Below, one piece after another: positions 25,714 to 34,249 of a DNA stretch of 64,000 nt. The first letter of the stretch is position 1. Every line of letters starts with the position of its first letter. A program made the position numbers and the translations under genes. Origin of the DNA: Streptomyces canus (GTDB lineage: Bacteria; Actinomycetota; Actinomycetes; Streptomycetales; Streptomycetaceae); assembly GCF_001514145.1 (NCBI RefSeq), contig NZ_KQ948664.1, positions 116,523 through 180,522 of the forward strand, in the 5' to 3' direction. The notes beneath the pieces are model-generated. The model worked only from the letters and a program-made list of their open reading frames with translations, did no database searches and was not told the origin of the DNA.

Positions 25714-26745
25714 TCAGATACTGATAGAGATCGCCAGCGTGCCCATCAGCCGCCCGATTTCCTCCTGCAGTTGCTGGGTCGCGGCCAGCAACCGGTCCGC
25801 CTGATGGGCAGGCAGGGAGATGGCCATCGTTGCCGCAGCGTTACCCAATGTGATGGGAATGGCCGCGCACACCGTCCCCAGTGCGTACTCCTGGCGTTCG
25901 GTCACCGGCTCCATCCGCGCGGTCCGTTCGAGACGCCGGAGCAGACTGTGCCCGTCGCGCACGGTGTACGGGGTGATGGACTGCACGGGGTACCGGTCGA
26001 GGTGGTCGCGCCGAGCCTCGTCGTCGAGCTGGGCGAGAAGACACTGTCCGATGGCGTGCGCGTGTCCGGTCTCGCGGAAGTCGGCCCACTCCTCGACCGC
26101 CGGGTTGCCGGGGCTGTCGGAGACACAGAGGACCTCGATCTCGCCGTTCCGGTACTGCGCGTAGTACACCGGCACGCCGATCAGGTCGCGCCAGTGCGCG
26201 AGTGCTTCGACGACGGTGCTGCGACGTTTCTGCTCGGCTCCGCTGCTACTCAGCCGCTCGGCCGCTTCGCCGAGGAAGAACAGGCCTTTGTCGCGGCGCA
26301 GATAGCCCTCGTGCACGAGGGTACGCAGCAGGTGGTACGCCGTGGGAAGCGCCAGCCCGGTCTCGCGGGCGAGTTGTTTGGCGGGGGCTCCGTGCTCGTG
26401 CTCCGCAACGGACTCAAGCAGACGCATCGCACGCTGGACGGACCCGATGAGCGTGGCGGAGTGGGTCTGTTCGGGCGCTACGGAGGAGGGCGTCGCGTGA
26501 CGCTGGACGGGGGCTGACGGCCGTACGGGAGCGGATGTCTGTACGGGAGCTGACGGCCGTGCGGGGACTGCCGGTCGTACCGAAGCAGGCGGCCGTACCG
26601 GAGCAGGCGGCCGTACCGGAGCAGACGGCCGTACCGGAGCAGACGGCCGTACGGGAGTTGTCGGTTGTACCGGCGCTGTCGGCTGTGTGGGGGCCGTCGT
26701 CGAACGGGTGTCGATCTGTGCGGGTGCGGTGTCAACCGTGGCCAA
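25714..26745 (-). CDS. ssgR: SsgR, IclR-family activator of ssgA, with repeat N-terminus
   Basis: This 343-residue IclR-type regulator switches on ssgA. The HTH part begins around residue 100 (SVQRAMRLLESVAEHEHGA, then AKQLARETGLALPTAYHLLR) and the effector domain runs to the C-terminus (ends LAISISI). The N-terminal about 90 residues are a Pro-rich tandem repeat of RPSAPV/RPPAPV hexamers, encoded by 18-bp repeats. From memory the S. coelicolor protein is near 240 residues, so this one would be extended. Translation could instead begin downstream of the repeats; there is no decisive ribosome-binding site either way. The gene order ssgR-ssgA is standard. Confidence 0.85.
   Translation of the reverse strand: MATVDTAPAQIDTRSTTAPTQPTAPVQPTTPVRPSAPVRPSAPVRPPAPVRPPASVRPAVPARPSAPVQTSAPVRPSAPVQRHATPSSVAPEQTHSATLIGSVQRAMRLLESVAEHEHGAPAKQLARETGLALPTAYHLLRTLVHEGYLRRDKGLFFLGEAAERLSSSGAEQKRRSTVVEALAHWRDLIGVPVYYAQYRNGEIEVLCVSDSPGNPAVEEWADFRETGHAHAIGQCLLAQLDDEARRDHLDRYPVQSITPYTVRDGHSLLRRLERTARMEPVTERQEYALGTVCAAIPITLGNAAATMAISLPAHQADRLLAATQQLQEEIGRLMGTLAISISI
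26518..26670. repeat. 18-bp tandem repeats in the 5' part of ssgR
   Basis: Imperfect copies of an 18-bp unit (consensus GGCCGTACCGGAGCAGGC) run through the region, the most regular ones at 26590-26660. Each copy encodes six residues (RP-S/P-APV) on the reverse strand. The length is a multiple of three per unit, so copy-number change would not shift the frame. Confidence 0.85.
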
Positions 26746-26943
26746 GGGTCACTCCCGGAGCGCGAGGGGGGCAGCCCGTGCGGGAAACACGGGAGGGGGT
26801 GTACGCCGCTCGCGGGGTCGTCCCCGCGTCGAGTCCGGACTTTAACGGTCCGCCACCGCACGCATACGGTCCGTCCGGGAAACTTCCCTCCCCCGAGGGA
26901 ACGGGGGATTCCTGTTACCGGTCGCCCCGCCCGCTCCGGACGC

Positions 26944-27156
26944 TCACCAGTCGCTGCGCGACGAAGAGCTCGACATGAACTTCCGCACGACGTAGACGAG
27001 TCCGCCGACCAGGGCCACGAAGACCAGCAGCTTGAAGAGCAGGCCGATGACGAAGCCGACGACCGTGGCTATCAGCCCGCCGAACACGACCAGGGCAATG
27101 ACCGGCACAGCGATCCACTTCACCCACCACGGCAGCCCCGCGAAGATCTCTCCCAT
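26944..27156 (-). CDS. Small membrane protein, DUF5326-like
   Basis: This 70-residue protein opens MGEIFAGLPWWVKWIAVPVI and has two adjacent hydrophobic helices ending in VYVVRKFMSSSSSRSDW. It resembles the DUF5326 family of small actinobacterial membrane proteins. Function unknown. It lies between ssgR and a cupin gene on the same strand with about 160-200 bp gaps, so it is probably transcribed on its own. Confidence 0.75.
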   Translation of the reverse strand: MGEIFAGLPWWVKWIAVPVIALVVFGGLIATVVGFVIGLLFKLLVFVALVGGLVYVVRKFMSSSSSRSDW

Positions 27157-27315
27157 CGCACTTAACCTCTCTCAAGTCCTGCACGGTCCGGCCCTTCTGG
27201 TACCGGATCCAACAATGTCCTGCACTCGATGCTAGGGCCGGCAGGTGCCTCTGCGGGGGCCTCGCACCCCTTGTCCTCCCCTGACTGATCCCCTAGGGAA
27301 CCCCGAGACCGCAGG

Positions 27316-27633
27316 TCAGCTCTCCGGGGGAGAGAACACCACCATGACCCTGAGGTCCTCGCTGATGTGGTGGAACTTGTGGGCGACACCGGCCGGCACG
27401 TACACCACGCTGCCGCGCGACACTTGAGTGGTCTCCATGCCCACGGTGATCGCCGCGCGGCCGCTGACCACGAAGTAGACCTCGTCCTGGCCGTGCGGCT
27501 GCTGCGGATCCTGGGCGCCCGCGTCGAGTGCGTACAGACCGACGGACATGTTCCGCTCACGCAGGAACTGCAGGTAGGCACCGTCGTTGGCGGCGCGCTC
27601 CGCCTCCAGTTCATCCAACCGGAATGCCTTCAT
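27316..27633 (-). CDS. Small cupin-domain protein
   Basis: This 105-residue single-domain cupin has the two conserved blocks: PHGQDEVYFVVSG (His, Glu ligands) and PAGVAHKFH (second His). Such proteins bind a metal and may be enzymes or sensors; this one has no extra domain to indicate which. It is divergent from the holin-like gene at 27692, with about 58 bp between the two starts. Confidence 0.85.
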   Translation of the reverse strand: MKAFRLDELEAERAANDGAYLQFLRERNMSVGLYALDAGAQDPQQPHGQDEVYFVVSGRAAITVGMETTQVSRGSVVYVPAGVAHKFHHISEDLRVMVVFSPPES

Positions 27634-27691
27634 CGACTTAGTCCGCCCTCGTCAGTGCCCGTAACCGATCTCTTCTGTCACGATCAGACAC

Positions 27692-28069
27692 ATGAAGAAT
27701 TTCGTAGTCAAGACGATCGCCAACGCGGGTGCCCTGGCGGTCGCGGTGTGGCTGCTCGACAAGATCACCCTGACCGGTGACAGCACCGGCAAGAAGGTCT
27801 GGACGCTGATCCTCGTCGCCCTGGTCTTCGGCCTGGTGAACTTCCTGATCAAGCCGGTCGTGAAGGTGCTGACCTTCCCGTTGTTCATCCTGACGCTCGG
27901 CCTGTTCACACTGATCGTCAACGCGCTGATGCTGCTGCTCACCTCGTGGCTCGCCGACAAGCTCGACCTGAGCTTCCACGTCGAGGGGTTCTGGACCGCC
28001 GTCCTGGGCGGCCTGATCATCTCCATAGTGGCCTGGGCCCTGCACGTCGTCCTTCCCGACGAGGACTGA
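27692..28069 (+). CDS. Phage holin family IV-like membrane protein
   Basis: This 125-residue protein has four hydrophobic segments (LAVAVWLLDKI, LILVALVFGLVNFLI, LFILTLGLFTLIVNALMLLL, LGGLIISIVAWALHVVL), the layout of the mycobacterial four-helix holin superfamily. Despite the name, members in bacterial chromosomes are not known to lyse cells. It lies six bases before the tyrosine phosphatase gene, so the two are co-transcribed. Confidence 0.8.
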   Translation: MKNFVVKTIANAGALAVAVWLLDKITLTGDSTGKKVWTLILVALVFGLVNFLIKPVVKVLTFPLFILTLGLFTLIVNALMLLLTSWLADKLDLSFHVEGFWTAVLGGLIISIVAWALHVVLPDED

Positions 28070-28075
28070 GGAGGA

Positions 28076-28567
28076 ATGACCTACCGCGTCTGTTTCGTCT
28101 GCACGGGCAACATCTGCCGTTCCCCGATGGCCGAGTCGGTCTTCCGCGCCCGCGTGGCGGAGGCCGGCCTGGACGGTCTGGTCGAGGTCGACAGCGCCGG
28201 AACGGGTGGCTGGCACGAGGGCGACGGCGCCGACCCCCGCACCGTGTCCGTCCTGGAGGCGCACGGCTACGACGGCGGCCACACGGCCCGGCAGTTCCAG
28301 CCGTCCTGGTTCTCCCGCCTCGACCTCGTCATCGCTCTCGACACCGGCCACCTCAAGGCCCTGCGACACCTCGCACCCACCCCAAAGGACGCCGGGAAGG
28401 TACGTCTGCTGCGTTCGTACGATCCCGCCGCGGGCGACGAGCTCGACGTTCCTGACCCGTACTACGGGGGCCTGGACGGCTTCGAGGAGTGTCTTGAGAT
28501 GGTGGAGGCGGCGAGCGAGGGTCTGCTCGCCGAGGTGCGCGAGCAGACGGAAGGACGGGTTGCATGA
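28076..28567 (+). CDS. Low-molecular-weight protein tyrosine phosphatase
   Basis: This 163-residue cytoplasmic enzyme has the P-loop CTGNICRSPMAES at about residues 10-22 (Cys nucleophile, C-x5-R) and the general-acid loop DPYYGGLDGFEEC near 125. From memory, streptomycete LMW-PTPs of this type (PtpA) influence secondary metabolism. It is flanked by a holin-like gene six bases upstream and a cystathionine lyase gene overlapping its stop by four bases. Confidence 0.93.
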   Translation: MTYRVCFVCTGNICRSPMAESVFRARVAEAGLDGLVEVDSAGTGGWHEGDGADPRTVSVLEAHGYDGGHTARQFQPSWFSRLDLVIALDTGHLKALRHLAPTPKDAGKVRLLRSYDPAAGDELDVPDPYYGGLDGFEECLEMVEAASEGLLAEVREQTEGRVA

Positions 28568-29703
28568 GCGACAGGGCTGCGGACAAGGGAGAGGGCACGC
28601 GCGCGGTGCGGGCCGGACTGCCCGAGGCGGCGAAGAACGAACCGACCCTGCCCGGTCCGGCCTTCGCCGCCCACTTCCATCTGCCCGGGGAGGTCGACGG
28701 CCCGTACACCTACGGCCGCGACACGAACCCGACCTGGAACCTGCTGGAAAGCGCCATTGGGGAGCTGGAGGCGCCGGGGCAGGACGGGGTGGAGACACTG
28801 GTCTTCGCCTCGGGCATGGCGGCCATTTCCGCTGTGCTCTTCTCCCAACTGCGCGCGGGCGACACCGTGGTCCTGCCCGACGACTGCTACCAGGCAATGC
28901 CCCTGGTGCAGGCACAACTGGAGGCGTACGGCATCGAGGTGCGCACCGCTCCGACCGCCGGTGACGCCCAGCTCGACGTCTTGGTCGGCGCACAGCTGTT
29001 GTGGATCGAGACGCCGTCGAACCCCGGCCTCGACGTGTGCGACATCCGACGGCTCGTCGAGGCGGCACACGCGCGTGGGGCGCTCGTAGCCGTCGACAAC
29101 ACGCTCGCCACTCCGCTCGGCCAGCGCCCGCTGGAGCTCGGCGCGGACTTCTCCGTGGCCAGCGGCACCAAGCAGCTCACAGGGCACGGGGACGTCCTCC
29201 TGGGGTACGTAGCCGGCCGCGAGGGCGGGGCCATGGACGCCGTACGCCGTTGGCGGAAGATCGTCGGTGCGATCGCGGGACCGATGGAGGCCTGGCTCGC
29301 GCATCGCTCGATCGCCACGCTCCACATGCGGGTCGACCGGCAGAACGCGACCGCGCTCGTGCTCGCCGAGGCGTTGCGCGAGCGGCCGGAGGTGACCGGG
29401 CTGCGCTATCCGGGACTGGCCGACGACCCCTCGCACAAGATCGCATCGCAGCAGATGCGCCGCTATGGATGCGTGGTCTCCTTCACGCTCCCCACGCGCG
29501 CGCGTGCCGACCGTTTCCTCGACGCTCTGCGGCTCGTGGACGACGCGACGAGCTTCGGCGGGGTGCGCTCCACGGCCGAGAGGCGTCGGCGCTGGGGCGG
29601 GGACGACGTGCCCGAGGGCTTCATCCGCTTCTCGGTCGGGGCGGAGGACCCCGAGGATCTGGTGGCGGATGTGATGCGTGCTCTGGACGAGGCCAGGGAC
29701 TGA
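28564..29703 (+). CDS. Cystathionine gamma-lyase / trans-sulfuration PLP enzyme
   Basis: This 379-residue enzyme belongs to the Cys/Met metabolism PLP family. The PLP lysine is in VASGTKQLTGHGDVLLGYV (about residue 204). Other markers are TLVFASGMAAISAVLF (residue about 80), WIETPSNPGLDVCD and RVEDPEDLVADV-like AEDPEDLVADVM near the end. It would cleave cystathionine to cysteine and 2-oxobutyrate; a synthase reaction in the family cannot be excluded. ATG at 28564 overlaps the phosphatase TGA. Confidence 0.88.
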   Translation: MSDRAADKGEGTRAVRAGLPEAAKNEPTLPGPAFAAHFHLPGEVDGPYTYGRDTNPTWNLLESAIGELEAPGQDGVETLVFASGMAAISAVLFSQLRAGDTVVLPDDCYQAMPLVQAQLEAYGIEVRTAPTAGDAQLDVLVGAQLLWIETPSNPGLDVCDIRRLVEAAHARGALVAVDNTLATPLGQRPLELGADFSVASGTKQLTGHGDVLLGYVAGREGGAMDAVRRWRKIVGAIAGPMEAWLAHRSIATLHMRVDRQNATALVLAEALRERPEVTGLRYPGLADDPSHKIASQQMRRYGCVVSFTLPTRARADRFLDALRLVDDATSFGGVRSTAERRRRWGGDDVPEGFIRFSVGAEDPEDLVADVMRALDEARD

Positions 29704-29747
29704 CCGATTCCTCAGGGCTCCGCAGGTGTCCTGCTACGTACAACGGA

Positions 29748-29780
29748 CGGTCCGAGCCTCCCCCCTCGTGGCTCGGACCG
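29748..29780 (+). terminator. Hairpin terminator after the cystathionine lyase gene
   Basis: CGGTCCGAGCC and GGCTCGGACCG pair perfectly over 11 bp around an 11-base loop, 45 bp after the stop. Confidence 0.8.
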
Positions 29781-29928
29781 CCCCGGTTCTGCGCGCGAAG
29801 AACCGCGCGAACAAGGCTAGTTGACTCTCTGTCAGTGTCCAATCACAGTAGCGACAGAGACCTATCGACATATTTATAGTTGGGCCCTGCCTCAAGGCCG
29901 GGAGAAGGGCAGGGAAGGGGGCATCGCC

Positions 29929-30849
29929 ATGGATCTGGCTTTGCTGCGCACCTTTGTGACGGTGCACCGGGCCGGTTCCTTCACCCGTGCCGCCGCGCTG
30001 CTGGGCCTCTCACAGCCGGCCGTCACCTCGCAGATCCGCACCCTCGAGCGGCAGTTGGGACGCCCTCTCTTCCTGCGACAGGCCCGCGGAGTGACCCCGA
30101 CGACCATGGGCGACGAACTCGCCCACAAGGCCGCCCCCCATCTCGACGCCCTGGTGGAGATCACCGAGACCGGCCTCGACGACGAGTCGTCCCTGAGGAC
30201 GCTGCATCTCGCGGGGCCACCCGAGTTCACCGCCGAGCGGGCGCTGCCCGCCCTCACCGAGCTGACCGGCGAGGACGGCCAGGGCTACGCTCTGCGGGCG
30301 TCCTTCGGAAACGCCGAGGAAGCACTGGAGGGTCTGGCTGCCGGGCATCACGATCTGGCCATCAGCACGGCCCGTCCGCGAGGTGCGCTGCTCACGGCGA
30401 GCACGCTCTGCGACGAGGAGCACGTCCTGGTCGCCGCCCCGAAGTGGGCCGGTCAGATCGGCTCAGGGGAGGCGCTCAAGACTGTTCGGTCGGTCAAACG
30501 AGCCCCCGCGTTCGAGAACGTCCCCGTGATCGAGGTGCACGAGTCTCTCCCCTTCGTTTCGCGCTACTGGGCCTCCGTCTTCGACTCCCGCCCGGCTGCA
30601 CCGGGCACCGTTGTCGTCCCCGATCTGCGTGCGGTGCTCGCATGCGCGGCCAGGGGCGCCGGACTCGCGGTGCTGCCGCGCTATCTGTGCGCCGCAGCCC
30701 TGGAACGTGGCGACGTCGTCGCCCTTTACGAGCCCACCGTGCCGCCGCTTCGGACGTACTTCCTGGTGGTGCGCACCGGAACGCTGGCCATGCCGCACAT
30801 CGCACGGGCGCACGAGTGGTTACTGCGGGCGGCTGCCGACTGGTGCTGA
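29929..30849 (+). CDS. LysR family transcriptional regulator
   Basis: This 306-residue regulator has the N-terminal LysR HTH (LLRTFVTVHRAGSFTRAAAL, then LSQPAVTSQIRTLERQLG) and an effector domain from about residue 90. ATG at 29929 follows GGGAAGGGGG. The 29781-29928 leader is unusually AT-rich (CTATCGACATATTTATAG at about 29861-29879), likely the promoter and an autoregulatory site. No divergent gene is directly upstream, so its target is not obvious. Confidence 0.85.
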   Translation: MDLALLRTFVTVHRAGSFTRAAALLGLSQPAVTSQIRTLERQLGRPLFLRQARGVTPTTMGDELAHKAAPHLDALVEITETGLDDESSLRTLHLAGPPEFTAERALPALTELTGEDGQGYALRASFGNAEEALEGLAAGHHDLAISTARPRGALLTASTLCDEEHVLVAAPKWAGQIGSGEALKTVRSVKRAPAFENVPVIEVHESLPFVSRYWASVFDSRPAAPGTVVVPDLRAVLACAARGAGLAVLPRYLCAAALERGDVVALYEPTVPPLRTYFLVVRTGTLAMPHIARAHEWLLRAAADWC

Positions 30850-30902
30850 GCTGGTGCTTTGCGGATTTCACGCAGTGAGTCCGACCGATGACCACATGCG
30901 AT

Positions 30903-30916
30903 GTTTCACGTGGAAC
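30903..30916. other. parS-like site, one mismatch
   Basis: GTTTCACGTGGAAC differs from parS by one base. It lies in the short gap before the NUDIX gene, 22 bp from its likely ATG. Confidence 0.6.
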
Positions 30917-30937
30917 CATCCGGGCCACATTCCCCCC

Positions 30938-31420
30938 ATGACCGTCCGACCCGTGGTCAAGCGCACCGCCCGTGCCGTCCTGCTGGACGGTGACGACCTG
31001 ATCCTGATCAAGCGCACCAAGCCCGGCATGGATCCTTACTGGCTGACTCCCGGCGGTGGAGTCGAGCCGACGGACACGACCGTCGTCGACGCCCTGCACC
31101 GCGAGGTGTACGAGGAGCTCGGCGCCAAGGTCACCGACGTGGTGCCCTGCTTCGTGGACACCGTCGAGCACATCGGCGACGACGGCGGCGCGACCGGAGT
31201 GAAGGTGCAGCACTTCTTCGTCTGCCACCTCGAGTCCATGGACCCGTCCCTGCGGCACGGGCCAGAAGTGGACGAGCCCATCGGAGAGTACGAGATCGTC
31301 CGGGTGCCGTTCACCCGCGTCGGGATCGCCTCGGTCCACCTCGTCCCGCTGTCCCTGCGGCACTATCTGGATGGCAACATCGAAGGCGTACGGGCCATGC
31401 ACGCCCCGGATCTGGGCTGA
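30938..31420 (+). CDS. NUDIX hydrolase
   Basis: This 160-residue protein carries a Nudix box GGVEPTDTTVVDALHREVY followed by EELGA. The catalytic REVYEEL part is intact, but the first Glu of the G-x5-E element appears to be Thr. It presumably hydrolyses a nucleoside-diphosphate-linked substrate. No Shine-Dalgarno-like sequence precedes the ATG at 30938; a longer form from the ATG at 30896, through the parS-like site, cannot be excluded. It is convergent with the flavohaemoglobin gene, 12 bp apart. Confidence 0.85.
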   Translation: MTVRPVVKRTARAVLLDGDDLILIKRTKPGMDPYWLTPGGGVEPTDTTVVDALHREVYEELGAKVTDVVPCFVDTVEHIGDDGGATGVKVQHFFVCHLESMDPSLRHGPEVDEPIGEYEIVRVPFTRVGIASVHLVPLSLRHYLDGNIEGVRAMHAPDLG

Positions 31421-31432
31421 CCTCTCACCGGG

Positions 31433-33055
31433 TCACTGCGCGAGGACGATTTCCTCCACGGAATCGTGGCGTATGCGTTCCGACGGAATTCCGATGGACC
31501 TGAGGGTGTCCACACCGCTGCGGATCATGCCGGGCGGGCCCGAGAGGTAGGCGTCGTACTCGTGCCAGGGGCCGTACTCGCGTACGGCGTCCGGAAGCTG
31601 CAGATGAGCCTGCTGATCGACGAAGGCACGGACGGACAGCCAGGGATGGGACTGCTGGAGCCTGAGCATCGTGTCGATGTCGTACAGGTCGTTGTCGGTG
31701 CGGGCTCCGTAGAACACCTCGACCGCCCGTCGTGCGCCGTGTTCGGCCACGTCCTCGACCAGTGCCTTGATCGGGGCTATGCCGGTGCCGCCGCCCAGGC
31801 AGAGCAGTCCGCTGTCGGTGGTGTGGTCCACGGTCATCGACCCGGTGGGCGGGCCGAGCCGGATGATGTCGCCAGGGTGGGCCCGGTGCACCAGGGCGTT
31901 GGAGACCCAGCCCGCGGGGACTGCCTTCACGTGGAACGACAGCAGACCGTCCGAGCGTGGCGCCGAGGCGAAGGAGTAGTGCCGCCATATGCGCGGCCAC
32001 CACGGCGTCTCCAGGCTTGTGTACTGGCCGGCGAGGAACGGGTAGGGCTGGTCGGGCCGGACAGTGACGACGGCGACGTCCGGCGTCCTCAGGTCGTGTG
32101 ACACGACCTCCGCATACCACCAGGCAGGGGCGCGCAGCTCGTCCGCGGCCGCCGCGTCGATCATCACCTGCGAGATCGTCGTGTACGTCCGGACCCAGGC
32201 CGCTTCCGTCTCCGTGTCCCAGATACCGGAGGCGTACTTGCTCAGCGCGCCGATGAGGCACTCCCCGACCGCCGGATAGTGCTCGGCGCGGGTGCCGTAC
32301 TTGCGATGGCCCCGGCCCAGGTTCTGCAGGTAGTCGACCAGGACCGGTGTGTTGTCGATGTGCTCGGCCGCCGTCAGCAGTGCCCTGAGCAGGCGGTCCC
32401 GCTGGGCGTCCATGGCGGCGGGGAACAGCGGACGCAGATCGGGGTGGCGTACGAAGAGCAGCGCGTAGAAGTACGACGTGACCTTCTCGGCGACAGGGGC
32501 GACCTCGGCCATGGTCCGGCGGATGCGGACGGCGTCCGGGGAGGGCGGTTGGTCCCTCGGGGACAGGCCCGGGAACTGCGGCGGGTCGGTGCCGGGCGTG
32601 GTGGTGGCGCCCTGGGGCGGGGAGGAGCGCTGGACGGGCACTCGGAGGCCCGCGGAGGGCGTGACGTCCGGCACGTTCGGAGGCTGAGCGGGGGCGGAAC
32701 TCGGGGTCGGCGAAGTCTGCTCCGCTGGGGGTATCTCCTCCGGCCGCGCCGGGAGCTGTGTCTCGTCGGCCGGCGCCGCTATCTCCTCGGCGGGTGTCGC
32801 TGCCTCGCCGTCGGTCTGCGAGCCGGGCGGCGCTGCGGCCTCGTCCGACGGGTCCGCTTCAGTGGCTGTCGAGGGCCCTGGCGAGTTACCCGTCCCCGGC
32901 CTGCGGACCGGGCGCAGCGCGGCCAGCCTGCTTCCCTCCGCCGTCTGCTGTTGTTCGGCGCCGGGCGCCGCCGTCGGCTGATTGCGTGACGTGAACCAGC
33001 CGCCCCCGCCCCCGGATATGCCGTTGTCGGCCGACATGGTGGTCGGAGCGTCCAT
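31433..33055 (-). CDS. Flavohaemoglobin-like protein with long disordered N-terminus
   Basis: This 540-residue protein has three parts. Residues about 1-160 are a Pro/Ser/Thr-rich low-complexity region. A globin domain follows (about 165-300), with YFYALLFVRHPDLRPLF, a likely proximal His in GRGHRKYG and EHYPAVGE. A ferredoxin-reductase module comes next (about 305-540) with RIWRHYSFAS for flavin and CLGGGTGIAPIKAL for NAD(P)H. Flavohaemoglobins convert nitric oxide to nitrate. The N-terminal extension is absent from classic 400-residue members. The ATG at 33055 has a GAGG before it. Confidence 0.85.
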   Translation of the reverse strand: MDAPTTMSADNGISGGGGGWFTSRNQPTAAPGAEQQQTAEGSRLAALRPVRRPGTGNSPGPSTATEADPSDEAAAPPGSQTDGEAATPAEEIAAPADETQLPARPEEIPPAEQTSPTPSSAPAQPPNVPDVTPSAGLRVPVQRSSPPQGATTTPGTDPPQFPGLSPRDQPPSPDAVRIRRTMAEVAPVAEKVTSYFYALLFVRHPDLRPLFPAAMDAQRDRLLRALLTAAEHIDNTPVLVDYLQNLGRGHRKYGTRAEHYPAVGECLIGALSKYASGIWDTETEAAWVRTYTTISQVMIDAAAADELRAPAWWYAEVVSHDLRTPDVAVVTVRPDQPYPFLAGQYTSLETPWWPRIWRHYSFASAPRSDGLLSFHVKAVPAGWVSNALVHRAHPGDIIRLGPPTGSMTVDHTTDSGLLCLGGGTGIAPIKALVEDVAEHGARRAVEVFYGARTDNDLYDIDTMLRLQQSHPWLSVRAFVDQQAHLQLPDAVREYGPWHEYDAYLSGPPGMIRSGVDTLRSIGIPSERIRHDSVEEIVLAQ

Positions 33056-33479
33056 GGTGTGCCTCGCCTCGAACATCTTTCGGTCGGTCTGCGCACTTCC
33101 TCGGTCGGAAGATGCCTGCTTCCCCCGCAGACGGCTTGCTTTCCCCGCTCGGCGTCACGGCCAACACGGCCTCATTCAACCCATATTCGCCGTCCGTACG
33201 GACAAGTAGGCGAGAGTGTGACATTGGCCGCATCACCCTCACCGCAGCGTCCCACCGCGTACGGATGCCCTGGCCGTGTAACCACAAATGCGGGTCTTCG
33301 ATCTCTCTGTCCCGTTAGGCTGCATTGCCCCGCTCTCGGCCGCGCAGGGGTCGTCGCACCCCAGGACGGACAGGAACCGGAGTCGACCCTACCGGTCACC
33401 GCTCCGCACACAAGTCCCCCCTCCTCCTCCACGAATTGCTCGTGGGGTGTTCGCGGGGCGAACCCGTGAATTGACTCAA
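33056..33479. other. 424-bp intergenic region, no gene seen
   Basis: This is the upstream region of the flavohaemoglobin gene and the downstream end of the HAD gene on the same strand. It contains an AT-richer stretch around 33170-33310. No parS, DnaA box or strong hairpin was found and no open frame looks coding. Confidence 0.4.
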
Positions 33480-34112
33480 TTACCGGACGTGGCGCACCAA
33501 TTCATAGGCTTCCCACAGATCCATGCCCTTGTAGGAGTGGGTCGAGATATCGGACAGATGATGGTCCGCATTGACCGCCACGGAGATCGGCACTGCGGCG
33601 AACAGATCCTTGTCGGAGGACGAGTCTCCGTAGGCAATGCAGTCCGCCCGTGTCACTCCGAATTGCTCACACAGCCGGTCCGCGATCAGTACCTTGGCGG
33701 CGGCAGTGAGCACTCCGGCAGGATCCACGGGCTCAGTGAAGGGGACGGCTGGAAAGCGGGACCCGTAGGCGGCATGAGCTCCCCAACTGGTGAGCCGTTC
33801 CACGAAGAAGGACGGTGAGAGCGACACGACCGCGCAGTAGTCACCCTGCCCCCTGATCTCCGCCCAGACCTCACGAATGCGGGTCAGCCACGGGGCACCT
33901 TCGAAGGCCGCGACGACGTGTGCCTCGGTCAGGGACGCCCACAGCGCGTACACCTGCTGCGCGTATTCGGGCGGTCCTATCAGTCCGGCCCCGATCGCCT
34001 GGTCGAGTGCCACCGTCTCGGCCTCAAGACCGAGCTGCCGGGAAATCTGCACGGGCGCGCTGGTCCCATGCAGCAAAGTGCCGTCGAGGTCGAAGAGATG
34101 CAGTCTCGCCAT
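33480..34112 (-). CDS. HAD-family phosphatase (SerB-like)
   Basis: This 210-residue protein has HAD motif I LFDLDGTLLHG at the N-terminus, a helical cap, motif III Lys in AAAKVLIADRL and motif IV IAYGDSSSDKDLF (about 165). It resembles the HAD-IB group that includes phosphoserine phosphatase. The substrate is not evident. It is divergent from the GNAT gene at 34250, with a parS site between them. Confidence 0.85.
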   Translation of the reverse strand: MARLHLFDLDGTLLHGTSAPVQISRQLGLEAETVALDQAIGAGLIGPPEYAQQVYALWASLTEAHVVAAFEGAPWLTRIREVWAEIRGQGDYCAVVSLSPSFFVERLTSWGAHAAYGSRFPAVPFTEPVDPAGVLTAAAKVLIADRLCEQFGVTRADCIAYGDSSSDKDLFAAVPISVAVNADHHLSDISTHSYKGMDLWEAYELVRHVR

Positions 34113-34196
34113 GTTCTTGAGGCTAGTGGTCCATGAACCCGACGAAGCGTCAGGAGCCGGTTCCGGCCGATCGTCGGACGGTCGCCGTTCTCCGAT

Positions 34197-34210
34197 GTTT
34201 CACGTGAAAC
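34197..34210. other. parS site, perfect
   Basis: GTTTCACGTGAAAC lies in the divergent gap between the HAD gene and the GNAT gene, 40 bp before the latter's first ATG. Confidence 0.92.
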
Positions 34211-34249
34211 ACCCGGCAGCTGATCGCCTGTTGTGCGCATGGCTACGAC

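Noticed and set aside
29861..29879. CTATCGACATATTTATAG as a firm LysR operator
   Set aside because: Only the outer CTAT/ATAG repeats are inverted; the core is not palindromic enough to call a binding site.
31921..31945. TTCACGTGGAAC inside the flavohaemoglobin gene as a parS site
   Set aside because: It has three mismatches to parS and is explained by codons.
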